From positions 186,001 to 250,000 of the forward strand of contig JAPLKS010000022.1 in NCBI GenBank assembly GCA_026387915.1: DNA of 64,000 nucleotides. Direction: 5' to 3'. Under the pieces are notes generated by a model. That model did no database searches. It was not told where the DNA came from and saw nothing but the letters and a program-made list of their open reading frames with translations. This DNA comes from Gemmatimonadota bacterium. Lineage in GTDB: Bacteria > Gemmatimonadota > Gemmatimonadetes > Gemmatimonadales > Gemmatimonadaceae. Shown here in pieces: positions 1-9,557 of this stretch; positions within the stretch are counted from its first letter, which is position 1, and every line of letters begins with the position of its first letter. A program made the translations under genes and the position numbers.

Positions 1-2427
1 GTCCATACGGATGAGACCGTCGAGCATCGAAATACCGGCGCCGGCGCCTGACATTGGACGCCCGGGCTTCGAAAAATCCTTGCGATCCCCCGCCCAGCCG
101 ATGTCCCCGAACACCACCGGCCGCACGCCAACGTTCCCGAGTCCAAGCTCCGCGCGCGCCATCCAGAACGCGTCGCCACTCGCGGTGAGCGCCGTCTGTC
201 CGCGCACCGTCTGGAGCCCGCCCAAATAGAATTTCCGCTGCACGGGCACCGAGCCGGTCGTGTAGCCAGCCGCGCCATTGAGCGAAAAGCCCAGCACTCC
301 CAGACTGTGACTCACGGTCAGGTCGGCCAGACCGCGCACGTATTGATAGTCGCCGCCCGCCGCCTCGAGCCGCAGGTCGGAGAGCGAGCGCCACCCGTTC
401 GGATCAAGTCCAGCGCTCGCCACCAACCGCGCCGCACCACCGTACACCGTCGCTTTCTGCGCCGCCGGGTTCGCCAGGAAGCGGTCATCGTTGGCGCCGC
501 CAAAGAGCGACCACCGCGTGTTCACGTCGGCCTTCCATTGCTGCTCGCCAAAGAGCCGCCACTCAAGGCGCCCAAACGGCTGCGATTCTCCATGAATCTC
601 CGCACCCCAGTTCCTATAGTAGGCACCTTCGTCACGCGCGTAGAGCACATTGGCGAGCGACGCGCCAAAACTCAGCGGCGTGCCGTAGTCGTTCATCGCG
701 CCGAGTCTGCGGTAGACCGTGGCCCCAATGGTCGCGCGGCCATTGCTGCGCGTCATCCCCAGTTCGCCATTGAAGGCGCGATCCGCCACCGAGCCGCGCA
801 CGCGCAGCGCAGCGGCATAGCCGCTCCCGAACTCCATCGTCGCGCCGATCCCCGTGCCAAACCCTTCCACGCGATTGTACCGCGTGTACGCGAGCCCATA
901 CTCGAGCCGCGGCATCTGTGGCGCCCATCCGCTTTGCAGCCCCATCGTCAGCGCTTTCACCAATTGGTCACGATCGGCACTGCCAAACACGACGTCGCCT
1001 GGATCGTAGATCGACGGCGGCAAATCCGGCGAGTTCGCGAGTTTGACGGCGTCGCACGGCGTGCGCGTAAAGACGGGCACCGCTCCTTCACCACGGCGCG
1101 CTTCGCTTGTATAGAAGCCGTTCGCCTTGCATTCGCGTTCGTGCTTCTCCTGCAACTCCTTCACACGCACCTTGCGCGCGATCTTCATGAGCGAGTCGGT
1201 CACCACCTGCGAAGACTTGGCGGCCTCGAGACTGTCGCGCAACACACGGAGTCGCGACGGCGTAATCGGCGGAACGGTGATCGGCGCGTCGAGCGCGTTG
1301 ACGCCGGCGTAGCGGATTTTTTCTTCAAGCGTAATCGGGATCCGCATAAAGCCGGCCTGCGCCATCCCTTCCATGGCGTTGGCGCGCGGCAGCCAAAAGC
1401 GCTGATTGTAGAGGCCGTACTCGATGGTGATCGCCGAGACTTCTACTTTCATCGGCGACATAATCGCCTTCACCAGCGCGGGGGGACCGTCGTTGTTGCG
1501 GTTGCGGTCGCGCGGCGGTGGCCCTCCGGGCCCTCCGCGTCCGTTGCCTCGTCCTTCGCCCCGCGCAACGCGACCCGTGGCCAGCGTGTCCGCGCCCGCG
1601 CTGTCGGCCTTCGCCAACTTCGCCTGCTCGTCCACCATTCCCCACACATCCAGCGGCACACTCAAGCGATACACCGCGCGCACAAGATGCGCCGTGCCTT
1701 CATCGAACCAAAAACTGCCCACGCTCACATTCCATTTGGGCTGTCGCGCCACAATACGAATCTCGCGCAACGTGAGCGTCTTACCATCCGGCAAATTCAT
1801 AAACACCGAATCGCCGGTCTCGTAGAAGTAGTAGGCCTCGGCCCCTTCCTTGAGCGGATTCACGAACTCGCGCTCATCCACTTCATCGCGACTCACCTGA
1901 CTACCGCCAATCCATAACTCTTCTTTACCCGGATAGTACGGCAGCGAGGACGTGCCGGTCATTTCCGTGTCACTGCTGTCGGAGAATCCTTTCGCCATCG
2001 GCACCACACTGCGACTCCCCTTCACATCCACAATCGCCCCCGCGGTGCGATCCCACTGCACACGCGTCGCTTCTTCGTGGCGCATCGCCAAGCGGTCGCG
2101 GCCAAACGCCTTGAACCCTAGCCCCACCGAGATGCGCTGATAGGTGGTGGCGTCGTAACTGCGTAGCAGACTGTCCTGGAGCAGTCGCGCCGACCGTGCA
2201 CGCAAAATCAGCGTACGCGCCGCTTCATCGCGGTACGCCGTGCGCCGTAACTCGGCGGTGACCACCGCACGCCGCACCGGACGCTTTCGATCACCGCGCG
2301 ATTCCTCCATCGCGGCGGCCGTCTCGGCGCGCGCGCGCTTTGCCGCGTTCGCGAGCGCGGTATCCTGCCCCACGCGAACCCCGACGGAGACCTGAAGAGC
2401 AAGAATAAGCGGTGTAAAAGCCAGCAT
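1..2427 (-). CDS. Outer-membrane protein with Omp85-like C-terminal barrel, 3' end cut by window edge
   Basis: I translated this frame by hand: 809 codons open from ATG 2427 to the window edge, with no stop reached. GGAG lies 8 nt before the ATG. A short hydrophobic N-terminus (about residues 1-16) suggests secretion. Residues 30-100 are charged and helical, and residues 290-312 form a Gly/Arg/Pro/Asn-rich linker. From about residue 500 the sequence alternates in the way of a beta-barrel. Near the cut end it carries FYLGGLQTVRG, like the conserved GGxxxxRG loop of Omp85/BamA/TamA barrels. The family and outer-membrane location are inferred from this. The substrate is unknown, and no POTRA domain is obvious. 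An open frame on the opposite strand is a GC-driven shadow. Confidence 0.72.
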   Translation of the reverse strand, partial: MLAFTPLILALQVSVGVRVGQDTALANAAKRARAETAAAMEESRGDRKRPVRRAVVTAELRRTAYRDEAARTLILRARSARLLQDSLLRSYDATTYQRISVGLGFKAFGRDRLAMRHEEATRVQWDRTAGAIVDVKGSRSVVPMAKGFSDSSDTEMTGTSSLPYYPGKEELWIGGSQVSRDEVDEREFVNPLKEGAEAYYFYETGDSVFMNLPDGKTLTLREIRIVARQPKWNVSVGSFWFDEGTAHLVRAVYRLSVPLDVWGMVDEQAKLAKADSAGADTLATGRVARGEGRGNGRGGPGGPPPRDRNRNNDGPPALVKAIMSPMKVEVSAITIEYGLYNQRFWLPRANAMEGMAQAGFMRIPITLEEKIRYAGVNALDAPITVPPITPSRLRVLRDSLEAAKSSQVVTDSLMKIARKVRVKELQEKHERECKANGFYTSEARRGEGAVPVFTRTPCDAVKLANSPDLPPSIYDPGDVVFGSADRDQLVKALTMGLQSGWAPQMPRLEYGLAYTRYNRVEGFGTGIGATMEFGSGYAAALRVRGSVADRAFNGELGMTRSNGRATIGATVYRRLGAMNDYGTPLSFGASLANVLYARDEGAYYRNWGAEIHGESQPFGRLEWRLFGEQQWKADVNTRWSLFGGANDDRFLANPAAQKATVYGGAARLVASAGLDPNGWRSLSDLRLEAAGGDYQYVRGLADLTVSHSLGVLGFSLNGAAGYTTGSVPVQRKFYLGGLQTVRGQTALTASGDAFWMARAELGLGNVGVRPVVFGDIGWAGDRKDFSKPGRPMSGAGAGISMLDGLIRMD

Positions 2428-2648
2428 CGGGCAATCTCCAAAATTCAGGCGGAGTGGCGTCTGCTTCTGATACGCTTGGGACGGGCATTCGGTTTCTGAA
2501 ATACGCGTCGAATACCCGCCAAGGGGACGAAGGGCGGCCTACGGGCCACCGGCGGTGGTCTCCGCTCTCATCGGCCGAGGTCGCCGCATGGACCGTCACA
2601 CCGCCACAGCCATTGCGCCACCCAGTAGCCGTTCGTTCGATTTCTCCT

Positions 2649-4091
2649 ATGACCACCCCTGCTGATTTCGGCGACGTCGGCGCGCCAGAGTTCCGCGAGC
2701 GCGCCCACGAACTCGTGGAATGGATTGCCCGCTACCTCGATGCCCCCGAGCGATATCCCGTGCTCCCGCCGCTGGTGCCGGGCGCCACGCGTAACCGCCT
2801 CAGTCCGTCCCCTCCCAAGGAGGCGGAGCCGCTCGCGCGTATCCTCGCTGACTTCGAAACGCAGGTTCTCCCGGGCCTCACCCACTGGAATCACCCTGGG
2901 TTTCTGGCCTACTTCGCCAACACAGCTTCGGCGCCCGGCGTCCTCGCCGAGTTCCTCATAGCTGCGCTGAATGTGAATGGCATGCTCTGGCGCACCGGTC
3001 CGGCCGCCACCGAACTCGAACAGCTGACGACCGACTGGCTCCGCCAACTCCTCGGCTTGAGCGAGGGATGGTTCGGCATGATCAACGACCTCGCCAGCAC
3101 CAGTACGCTGTACGCCCTCGCCGCGGCGCGTGAAGTAGACGCCGAGCTCGACGTGCGCCGCAAAGGACTCGCTGGCCGCGACCTGCCGGTGATGCGCATC
3201 TACTGCTCCGAACACGCCCACTCCAGCGTGGACAAAGCCGCCATGACGCTCGGCATTGGCTTTGAAAATGTGGTGCGCGTGAAAGCGGACGCCGAGTTTC
3301 GCATGCGCCCCGACGCGCTGCGTGAAGCCATTGCTGCGGACCGTGCGCGCGGCATGAAGCCCATCGCTGTTGTCGCCACCGTTGGCACCACGAGCATCAC
3401 GAGCGTCGACCCGGTGCCGGCGATCGCCGATATTTGCGCCGCCGAAAAACTCTGGCTGCATGTGGATGGCGCCTATGCCGGCGTCGCTGGCGCCGTGCCC
3501 GAACTGCGCCATCATCTCGACGGCGTCGACCGTGCCGACTCGTTTGTGGTGAACCCGCACAAATGGCTCTTCACGCCCATGGATTGCTCAGTGTTCTTCA
3601 CTCGGCGCCCCGAGGTCCTCAAGCGCGCCTTCTCACTCGTCGCGGCGTATCTCGAAACCGCTGAGCAGGACGTCGTGGTCAACTACATGGACTACGGCTT
3701 TCAACTCGGCCGCCGTTTTCGCGCGCTCAAGCTGTGGATGGTGCTCCGCGCCTTTGGTGCCGACGGCATTGCCGCGCGCATTCGGCATCACTGCGAACTC
3801 GCCACGATGTTCGCCGGCTGGGTACGCGCGGAGTCCGAGTGGGAGATTGCAGCGCCGCATCCGTTCTCCACGGTCTGTTTTCGTCATGTGCCGGCAGGAT
3901 TGTCGCTCGCCGAGGTGAATGCGCACAACGCGCGCATTTTGGATCGCGTGAATGAGAGCGGCGACATCTTCATGTCGCACACGATGCTCGGACCCACCTA
4001 TGTGTTGCGCGTGGCGATCGGGAATTTGCGCACCGGCGAATCGCACTTGGCGCGCGCGTGGGAATTGCTGCGCGGCGGCGCGGCGGTGTAG
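2649..4091 (+). CDS. PLP-dependent group II amino-acid decarboxylase (aromatic-L-amino-acid decarboxylase-like)
   Basis: 480-aa PLP enzyme of the DDC/GAD/HDC family, predicted to decarboxylate an aromatic or related L-amino acid in the cytoplasm. The PLP Schiff-base lysine is K305 in NPHKW. D273 in HVDGAYAG would bind the pyridine nitrogen, and the His-rich SEHAHSS segment (H189/H191) is where the ring-stacking His lies. The N-terminal THWNHPGFLAYF matches the substrate-pocket signature. The open frame continues upstream to 2454, but those 65 residues look non-coding and the family's usual length (about 480 aa) fits ATG 2649. It is convergent with the next gene, 6 bp away. Substrate (Trp, Phe, DOPA or other) cannot be decided from sequence alone. 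Confidence 0.9.
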   Translation: MTTPADFGDVGAPEFRERAHELVEWIARYLDAPERYPVLPPLVPGATRNRLSPSPPKEAEPLARILADFETQVLPGLTHWNHPGFLAYFANTASAPGVLAEFLIAALNVNGMLWRTGPAATELEQLTTDWLRQLLGLSEGWFGMINDLASTSTLYALAAAREVDAELDVRRKGLAGRDLPVMRIYCSEHAHSSVDKAAMTLGIGFENVVRVKADAEFRMRPDALREAIAADRARGMKPIAVVATVGTTSITSVDPVPAIADICAAEKLWLHVDGAYAGVAGAVPELRHHLDGVDRADSFVVNPHKWLFTPMDCSVFFTRRPEVLKRAFSLVAAYLETAEQDVVVNYMDYGFQLGRRFRALKLWMVLRAFGADGIAARIRHHCELATMFAGWVRAESEWEIAAPHPFSTVCFRHVPAGLSLAEVNAHNARILDRVNESGDIFMSHTMLGPTYVLRVAIGNLRTGESHLARAWELLRGGAAV

Positions 4092-4097
4092 CGCCCG

Positions 4098-5438
4098 TCA
4101 GTGCGCGTGTCGCGACACGCTCGGGCGCAGCTGCAGGTACACCGCCACGCCAGTCGGCGTGCGCGTTCCGTAGGTTGCGAGAAGCGACGCCGGAACAAAG
4201 TTCAACGACGCACGGGCGCCGAGCGATGCATCGAGGCGAGCCGCAGAGGCCACGCGATGGATCGCGCCGAGGGTGATGGCGCGAACATCATACAGCGTGG
4301 TGAGATCGCCGCCCTGAAAGCCAAGCTCTTCGCCGTTCTTCTCTACGCGCTCGAGGCGCGCGAAGACGGCACTGCGACGCCCGATCTCAAGGTTTGACTC
4401 CGCGAGCAGGCTGCTGGAGAGGTGGTGCGGCGACGCACCCGGTCCGCCGTGAATCAACTCGTGACTCGCGGCCCCATGGTGATGCAGATTCACTCCCCAC
4501 ACGAGGCTACTCGAGAGCCGACCGCCCGCGGGTCCGCGCGACTCGGTAAGCACCGACGCCCCCCACCGATGCATGCGCGTGTCCGGCTCGAGCCGATCGT
4601 GCGAGTTGAGGAAGGCCCACCACGCTGACGCGACGACGCGCGCGGTGGGAGCCCAGCTCAGTCGACCCGCGTAGGAGTCGAGCTTGGCATCGCGATAATC
4701 AACGATCAGATGATGTTCGTCCGGCTCGCGCGGATTGAACACAGAACCTTCAAGCCGCAGCGTGCTGGTGTTCACCCCAACGGTGACCACCCCAAAGCTC
4801 TGATGCGCCGCATCCTGCCAGTGATGACCAATCGGCGCAAAGGGATCGTTTTCCGCTGACGGGCGATGCATGAACGACACCGGCCCCACCGCGGGCTCAC
4901 CAACCGCGCCGACGTACAGCGAGAGTGTCGGACCGTCGCCGACCGCGCGTTCGTAACTCGCGGCCAACTCTGTGAGCGCATTATGGGGATGCTGGCGATC
5001 AAACAGAACCGAGTGCCGGTAGGTGCCGCCCGTCTGCAGGAGTTCGGAATAACCGCTCCCGCCAAGTATGAACGGCTCCACACTCGTCATGGCATGCAGG
5101 CGCAGCATACCGCCGCTAACGGGGCGCATCGCCATCAGCATTTCCCAGTCGGCTACACCCCACTGATGGGCACCGCGCTTTGTGCCCTGTGCGTCGTAGA
5201 AGCCGAATGCCGCGCCCTGCAGCGAGAGCATCCACGCGCCACGCATGATGGTCAGCGCACGCACTGGTGATGAGTCCGGAAGCCAGGACGTCCCCGAACC
5301 GCGACGGGCATCTGGAATGCCTGGCGCGGTGGGCACGGGCATGTCCGCCATCTGGTGTTGCGCCCGCAGCCACCCCGGTGCACCCGTGAGGGAGGCTGCG
5401 AGCGAGAGCACGCGAACGCCGTGCTGAATACGGGTCAT
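4098..5438 (-). CDS. Conserved outer-membrane/periplasmic protein of unknown function, partner of CHRD lipoprotein
   Basis: 446 aa with an N-terminal signal-like stretch ending near WLRAQ. The rest is rich in alternating hydrophobic/polar strands and ends in a cluster of beta-strands, suggesting an outer-membrane barrel. Conserved-looking blocks are DRQHPHNAL, SFMHRPSAENDP, GHHWQDAAHQ and FNPREPDEHH; their many His residues could bind metal. I recall such proteins near copper oxidases in other bacteria, but no metal function is shown here. It starts 23 bp after the CHRD gene and is probably co-transcribed from the promoter at 6035-6068. ATG 5438 is chosen; a GTG at 5447 is an alternative. No good ribosome-binding site is visible for either. 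Confidence 0.75.
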   Translation of the reverse strand: MTRIQHGVRVLSLAASLTGAPGWLRAQHQMADMPVPTAPGIPDARRGSGTSWLPDSSPVRALTIMRGAWMLSLQGAAFGFYDAQGTKRGAHQWGVADWEMLMAMRPVSGGMLRLHAMTSVEPFILGGSGYSELLQTGGTYRHSVLFDRQHPHNALTELAASYERAVGDGPTLSLYVGAVGEPAVGPVSFMHRPSAENDPFAPIGHHWQDAAHQSFGVVTVGVNTSTLRLEGSVFNPREPDEHHLIVDYRDAKLDSYAGRLSWAPTARVVASAWWAFLNSHDRLEPDTRMHRWGASVLTESRGPAGGRLSSSLVWGVNLHHHGAASHELIHGGPGASPHHLSSSLLAESNLEIGRRSAVFARLERVEKNGEELGFQGGDLTTLYDVRAITLGAIHRVASAARLDASLGARASLNFVPASLLATYGTRTPTGVAVYLQLRPSVSRHAH

Positions 5439-5461
5439 CAGCAGCACGGCGCGGGACCGGA

Positions 5462-5977
5462 TTACTGCTTGAGAATCTGGCCGCGGATTTCGCCGCCGGG
5501 GTTCTGCGTGGTGTGAATGTTCGCATACGCCAGGCCGGCGAACAGCAGCTTCCGCAACGAATCCCCACTCATGGTGGCCGTGATCTGCGTGCCCGCGTTC
5601 AACACCGTCGAGCCATGCCCGGTACCGCTCGTGGCGCCAAAGCTGAACGACGCGCCGGACAGTGTGTTGAAGTTGATCGTCGTGCCCGAACTGGCCGTGG
5701 TCGTCGCCGGTCCGTGGATGTGCCCGTTATTCACGTTCGACGTCAGGCCCGTGAACGTCAGATCATAGGTAAAGGCGTAGTTCGACGTATCGAGCGTGGC
5801 GGTAAAGGTGCCGGTGCCGGTGGTCGCATTGGCCGGCACTTCACTGGCGCCATTCAAGGTGGCCTTGAACGTCACGAGCTTGGACACGGGGGCGGGGGCG
5901 GTCGCGTCGTCCTTCTTGCAAGCCACGGCGATAATTACGGCGACAGCAGCGATGATCGTGAGGGCGCGAATCTGCAT
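5462..5977 (-). CDS. CHRD domain-containing lipoprotein
   Basis: 171 aa. The N-terminus MQIRALTIIAAVAVIIAVAC followed by KKDD is a lipoprotein signal with the lipobox Cys at residue 20. The rest is one CHRD domain (chordin-type fold): ATLNGASEVPANATTGTG, then NNGHIHGPATTT, then YANIHTTQNPGGEIRGQI, the usual end of the domain. Bacterial CHRD proteins are extracytoplasmic and of uncertain function. The ATG at 5977 is preferred over one at 6016 because the signal peptide begins there. The gene is first in a two-gene unit with the outer-membrane protein at 4098-5438, and a promoter lies about 60 bp upstream. Confidence 0.88.
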   Translation of the reverse strand: MQIRALTIIAAVAVIIAVACKKDDATAPAPVSKLVTFKATLNGASEVPANATTGTGTFTATLDTSNYAFTYDLTFTGLTSNVNNGHIHGPATTTASSGTTINFNTLSGASFSFGATSGTGHGSTVLNAGTQITATMSGDSLRKLLFAGLAYANIHTTQNPGGEIRGQILKQ

Positions 5978-6034
5978 GGGTTGGCTCTGGTGAGGGGGGA
6001 CAGGGCGAAAATGCACAACGGGTTTATGGTTGAC

Positions 6035-6068
6035 CGGTAAACTATACCGTAACCCCTTACCCTGTCAC
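6035..6068 (-). promoter_or_regulatory. Sigma70-like promoter with overlapping inverted repeat for CHRD operon
   Basis: On the minus strand GTGACA (6068-6063) and TATAGT (6046-6041) stand 16 bp apart, five of six bases matching each consensus hexamer. An inverted repeat CGGTA-N5-TACCG (6035-6049) overlaps the -10 box and could be an operator. Transcription would begin near 6034, about 57 nt before the CHRD start codon. Confidence 0.55.
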
Positions 6069-6107
6069 CCCCCTGTTTGATCCTTTCCAGACGCGGCCGC
6101 GACCGCC

Positions 6108-8411
6108 CTACCGCAGCCGCACCCGCCGGTAGACCACCGTCACGTCTCCAGACTGAATCGGCACCACATCCGCCGGACGCGGCGCGATCGGCATCGCCGC
6201 GATCGTCGGTAGGCCCGGCGTGCGGGCCGTCATTTCGAGCGACGGCTGTGCGTCGCGCGGAACCTCAAATGAAAGCACCAGCCCTGAGTCCGACGGCGCG
6301 GTGTACATCAGCGTCCATTGTGCCGACGTCCGCCGATACCGCGTGGTGGAAATGTCGCGCCCGTCCACCGATGCCTTCGACACCCGAGCATCCAACAACC
6401 GCAAGCCAACCGTCAGCGTGCCAGGCGCCGTCGTCACGCGCACCACCAAGTGACGACCGTCTGCCGTCACGGAATCGGTGATCACTTTCGCCTCGGGCCC
6501 GCGAAGCTCCACACGCGGCACCGCACGCGCGGCAAACTTGACCCGCCCATCCATCGACGGCACCAACCAAGCGGGCGCGGCGGAATCGCCCTTCGTTCCG
6601 CTGAACATGCGGCGTTCGGCGCCAAGCACCTGCGACGCCCACGACGAGGCGGACGACACATCGGCAGCGGCCCCGAGCCACGCACCCGAGCTATCGGCAT
6701 TCACCGCATACGTCAGATCGGCCACCGTCGCCTCATCCACACTCGGCCGCACCGTGATCATCCCGACCACGCTCATCGCGAGCGACGCGCCGAGTACCGT
6801 CCCCACGAAGGCACCTCGCGTATCGCCAGCCATCTGTTCGAGCATGGGCGTCAGCAACATCGCGAGCAGCGCCACCAACACGCCGAGCGCAATGGCTCCG
6901 GCACCACTCAGCGGCAGGGTGAAACCGCCCACTGAGTAGATGAGCGGCACGAGCAACGACGTGGCCACAATGACGCCCATCCACTGCGCGGCGATCGCGC
7001 CGCGCCGTGCGAGCACGGCGGCCGCAACAACGGCCAGAGGCCACGCCAATAGAAAACTCGCACCGGGAATCTTCCACGAGACGCCCACCGCGAGCACGGT
7101 CCAGATGAGCAGAGCACCCGCGTGCACGGCAGCCGCACTGGCCCAGCGGCGCGCAATGCCCCACGCCGCGGCCGTCACGGCGAACGCCAATAGCGCGCAC
7201 GCCACCGCGTACACACCACTCCACATCGGTGCGCCACCCCAACCCATCGCCGTATGCAGTCGCACGAGCGCTGTGCTCGCCGCATGTGCGGTGGCCGCGC
7301 TCCCAACAACGGCGAGCACGGTCGCCACTGCGCCGATCGTCACGTGCAGTGCCCATCGCGGTTCGCGGCGGCGTCCCTGCACCAGCACCAGCACCACGAG
7401 CACCGCGGCCGCGAGACCAATCGGCAGCGACCAACGTTCGGGATACGCGATGATGCCAAGGAACGGAAAATCAAAAAACACCGCGTCGCCCGTCACAGGC
7501 CTCGGGAGCGGACCCGCGGCAAAGGCGCGCGTGAGAGCGAGCATTTGGCTGCCATGATGTTGCACACTGCGCGCATCGAGATGCGCGAGATCATCGTGCA
7601 ACGTGTGGTAGCGCGTCACGCCGCCAATGAAGGCAAAGTTCAGCGCCGGCTGCGCGAGTATCGAAAACTCCGAGAGATCGGTGTCGTTGGGCAGCGAGCG
7701 ATAAATCGTCACCGTCAACGAGCTGGCGGTAACATCTGGCACCGTACGCAACACGCGCACGGCGTCGAGATTCCCCGTGCCGGTCTCAAACATCATCGAT
7801 CGTCCAAAATCGCCGCGCGCTTCAAAGTTGAGCATCATCGCCACGTCGTGCGCCCACGGATGCTCACGCACAAATGCGGCGGCGCCGAGCAAACCCATCT
7901 CCTCGCCGTCGGTGAACAGCGCAATCACATCGTGCTCGGGAGGCGTTCCGTTTTTCAACGCGCGGAGTGTCTCCAGCAACGCCGCAGAGCCAGCGGCATC
8001 ATCGCCGGCGGCTGGGGCTGCGCCCACACCATCGTAATGTGCCGCAATCATCAACGCGGGCCCGCCGGGCGTACGCCCCTTCATGCGCGCCAGCACATTC
8101 GTCACGCGTCCCGCTACCTGATAGCGCGTCCCAACGCCCGTCGTCGTCTGCAGCTGCGGCTCGAGTCCGAGCGCCGTGAGTTCCGCCATCACGTACTCGC
8201 GCACGCGCACGTTGTCCGCGCTGCCTGTTGGGTGCGGACGCTCGCTGATTACGCGCACGTGCCGGAGCGCGCGCTCCGCGGAGAACTCGGCGGCTGGCGC
8301 CGATGCGGGCACGACCGCCGGCGGCGTCGCGGTGCGAATCACAAGTGCCGAGCAGAGCGCCGTGAGCGCTGCGGTGGTGGCGAGCGCTGGGCCGCGCGAG
8401 AACAGCTTCAT
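6108..8411 (-). CDS. M28-family zinc metallopeptidase with C-terminal multi-helix membrane domain
   Basis: 767 aa. The signal/anchor lies in the first 25 residues. The M28 aminopeptidase domain spans about 45-300, with zinc ligands visible in order: H125 (AAHYDGVG), D138 (AGDDAAG), E170/E171 (TDGEEMG), E197 (NFEARG) and H269 (TRYHTLHDD). From about residue 325 to 560 there are roughly eight hydrophobic helices, then a polar C-terminal domain of about 200 aa. This layout resembles the ER-type M28 peptidases (Fxna/ERMP1, Pff1) more than small secreted aminopeptidases. The active site should face the periplasm, acting on peptides. It is last in a minus-strand run that starts at 13657. Confidence 0.88.
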   Translation of the reverse strand: MKLFSRGPALATTAALTALCSALVIRTATPPAVVPASAPAAEFSAERALRHVRVISERPHPTGSADNVRVREYVMAELTALGLEPQLQTTTGVGTRYQVAGRVTNVLARMKGRTPGGPALMIAAHYDGVGAAPAAGDDAAGSAALLETLRALKNGTPPEHDVIALFTDGEEMGLLGAAAFVREHPWAHDVAMMLNFEARGDFGRSMMFETGTGNLDAVRVLRTVPDVTASSLTVTIYRSLPNDTDLSEFSILAQPALNFAFIGGVTRYHTLHDDLAHLDARSVQHHGSQMLALTRAFAAGPLPRPVTGDAVFFDFPFLGIIAYPERWSLPIGLAAAVLVVLVLVQGRRREPRWALHVTIGAVATVLAVVGSAATAHAASTALVRLHTAMGWGGAPMWSGVYAVACALLAFAVTAAAWGIARRWASAAAVHAGALLIWTVLAVGVSWKIPGASFLLAWPLAVVAAAVLARRGAIAAQWMGVIVATSLLVPLIYSVGGFTLPLSGAGAIALGVLVALLAMLLTPMLEQMAGDTRGAFVGTVLGASLAMSVVGMITVRPSVDEATVADLTYAVNADSSGAWLGAAADVSSASSWASQVLGAERRMFSGTKGDSAAPAWLVPSMDGRVKFAARAVPRVELRGPEAKVITDSVTADGRHLVVRVTTAPGTLTVGLRLLDARVSKASVDGRDISTTRYRRTSAQWTLMYTAPSDSGLVLSFEVPRDAQPSLEMTARTPGLPTIAAMPIAPRPADVVPIQSGDVTVVYRRVRLR

Positions 8412-8483
8412 AAGAAGAGCCTGACCTGTGGCGAGAATACAGAGCAGCGCGGTGCCAGAGGGACAGCCGCGGTACGTCGCACC

Positions 8484-9509
8484 TTATTCTGAGCTACGAT
8501 GACCCGTGGCGCGCACACTATCCACCACGCTACGCGTGGCACGAATCACCAGTTCCGGCTTGAGAAACTGGAGATAGTGCGAGGCATCCGGAACCAGAAT
8601 GTGCTCACTGCGCGAGGACCACGAGGCTTCTTCGTTGTGCATCGCCTTCCACGCCTCCTTGAAGGCTTTGGCCCCATCGTCGTTGAGCTTCATCATCGTT
8701 CGCTCGGCGGGCGAGAGCGGCAACATCGCGGTGAGTACCACCAGCGGGCGGGCGCCGAGCTTGCGGAATGTGCCCGCTTCGACAAGCGTTGGCGCGAGCG
8801 CGTCAGCTTCCTTGAGGGCGCCGATGATCGAATTGTTGATATATGCGCCCTGTGCATGGACGCCCGCCATGTCTTGGTGCGGCATTGCCGGCGTGCTCCG
8901 CGTTAGGAAACGCAGGAGGCCGGTCCAGCTGAGCGCGGCGCCCACCTTCAGCGGATTCATGGCCAGCATGTCGGCCGACGCGGGCGCAATCACCTTGAAC
9001 CGTTCGAGTTGATCGGGGTGTGACGCATCCACCATCACCACGCCGGCCACCTGATCGCCGAAATACTTTACGTATGTCATGATGTATGGGCCGCCGAGCG
9101 AATGGCCCACCATCACAAACGGAGCGTGCTCGCCCGCTTTTTCGAGCGTCGCATGCAAATCGTCCGCGACGCCTTTGGCCGAGGTTACCGCCGGCCCCGG
9201 ATCGCTCCACATGATGCCAGCACGACTATAGGCACAGGTGCGCGTGGTGCGCGCGATGGAATCGTGCACGGCCGTCCAGCTCAAGGAGCCGCCGACATCG
9301 AGACCGGAGACGAGCACCACCGTTGGCGATCCTTCGCCGCGGCAGTCAATCTGAATTCGGCGGCCACCGATGTCGACGAGTTTCCCCGCCACCGGAAAAT
9401 CCTTCGCCGCGCTGGATCGTGACACGCGCTCCCAGATGGAGCCCGTCAACAACACGATCGCAATGAGGGAGCCAAAGCCAAGGGCGATGCGGCGGATCCA
9501 GCGTTTCAT
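8484..9509 (-). CDS. Membrane-anchored alpha/beta hydrolase
   Basis: 341 aa. One N-terminal transmembrane segment (about residues 7-24) is followed by an alpha/beta-hydrolase fold. The oxyanion region is VVLVSGLDVGG, the nucleophile elbow is VGHSLGGPY, and the general base His is probably in PDASHYLQF near the C-terminus. The substrate is unknown; this subgroup is often listed as a hydrolase or esterase. It begins 48 bp after the DacB gene and ends 72 bp before the M28 peptidase, on the same strand, so it may belong to one transcript. Confidence 0.82.
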   Translation of the reverse strand: MKRWIRRIALGFGSLIAIVLLTGSIWERVSRSSAAKDFPVAGKLVDIGGRRIQIDCRGEGSPTVVLVSGLDVGGSLSWTAVHDSIARTTRTCAYSRAGIMWSDPGPAVTSAKGVADDLHATLEKAGEHAPFVMVGHSLGGPYIMTYVKYFGDQVAGVVMVDASHPDQLERFKVIAPASADMLAMNPLKVGAALSWTGLLRFLTRSTPAMPHQDMAGVHAQGAYINNSIIGALKEADALAPTLVEAGTFRKLGARPLVVLTAMLPLSPAERTMMKLNDDGAKAFKEAWKAMHNEEASWSSRSEHILVPDASHYLQFLKPELVIRATRSVVDSVRATGHRSSE

Positions 9510-9557
9510 AGAAAAGTCAGCGTGACGAGTGAGAAGGAATGCGATTGGAAAACAGCA

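Noticed and set aside
307-1917. 536-codon open frame on the plus strand
   Set aside because: It is antisense to the Omp85-like gene, has Arg/His-rich composition and no domain or signal; GC-rich codon use leaves the opposite frame open.
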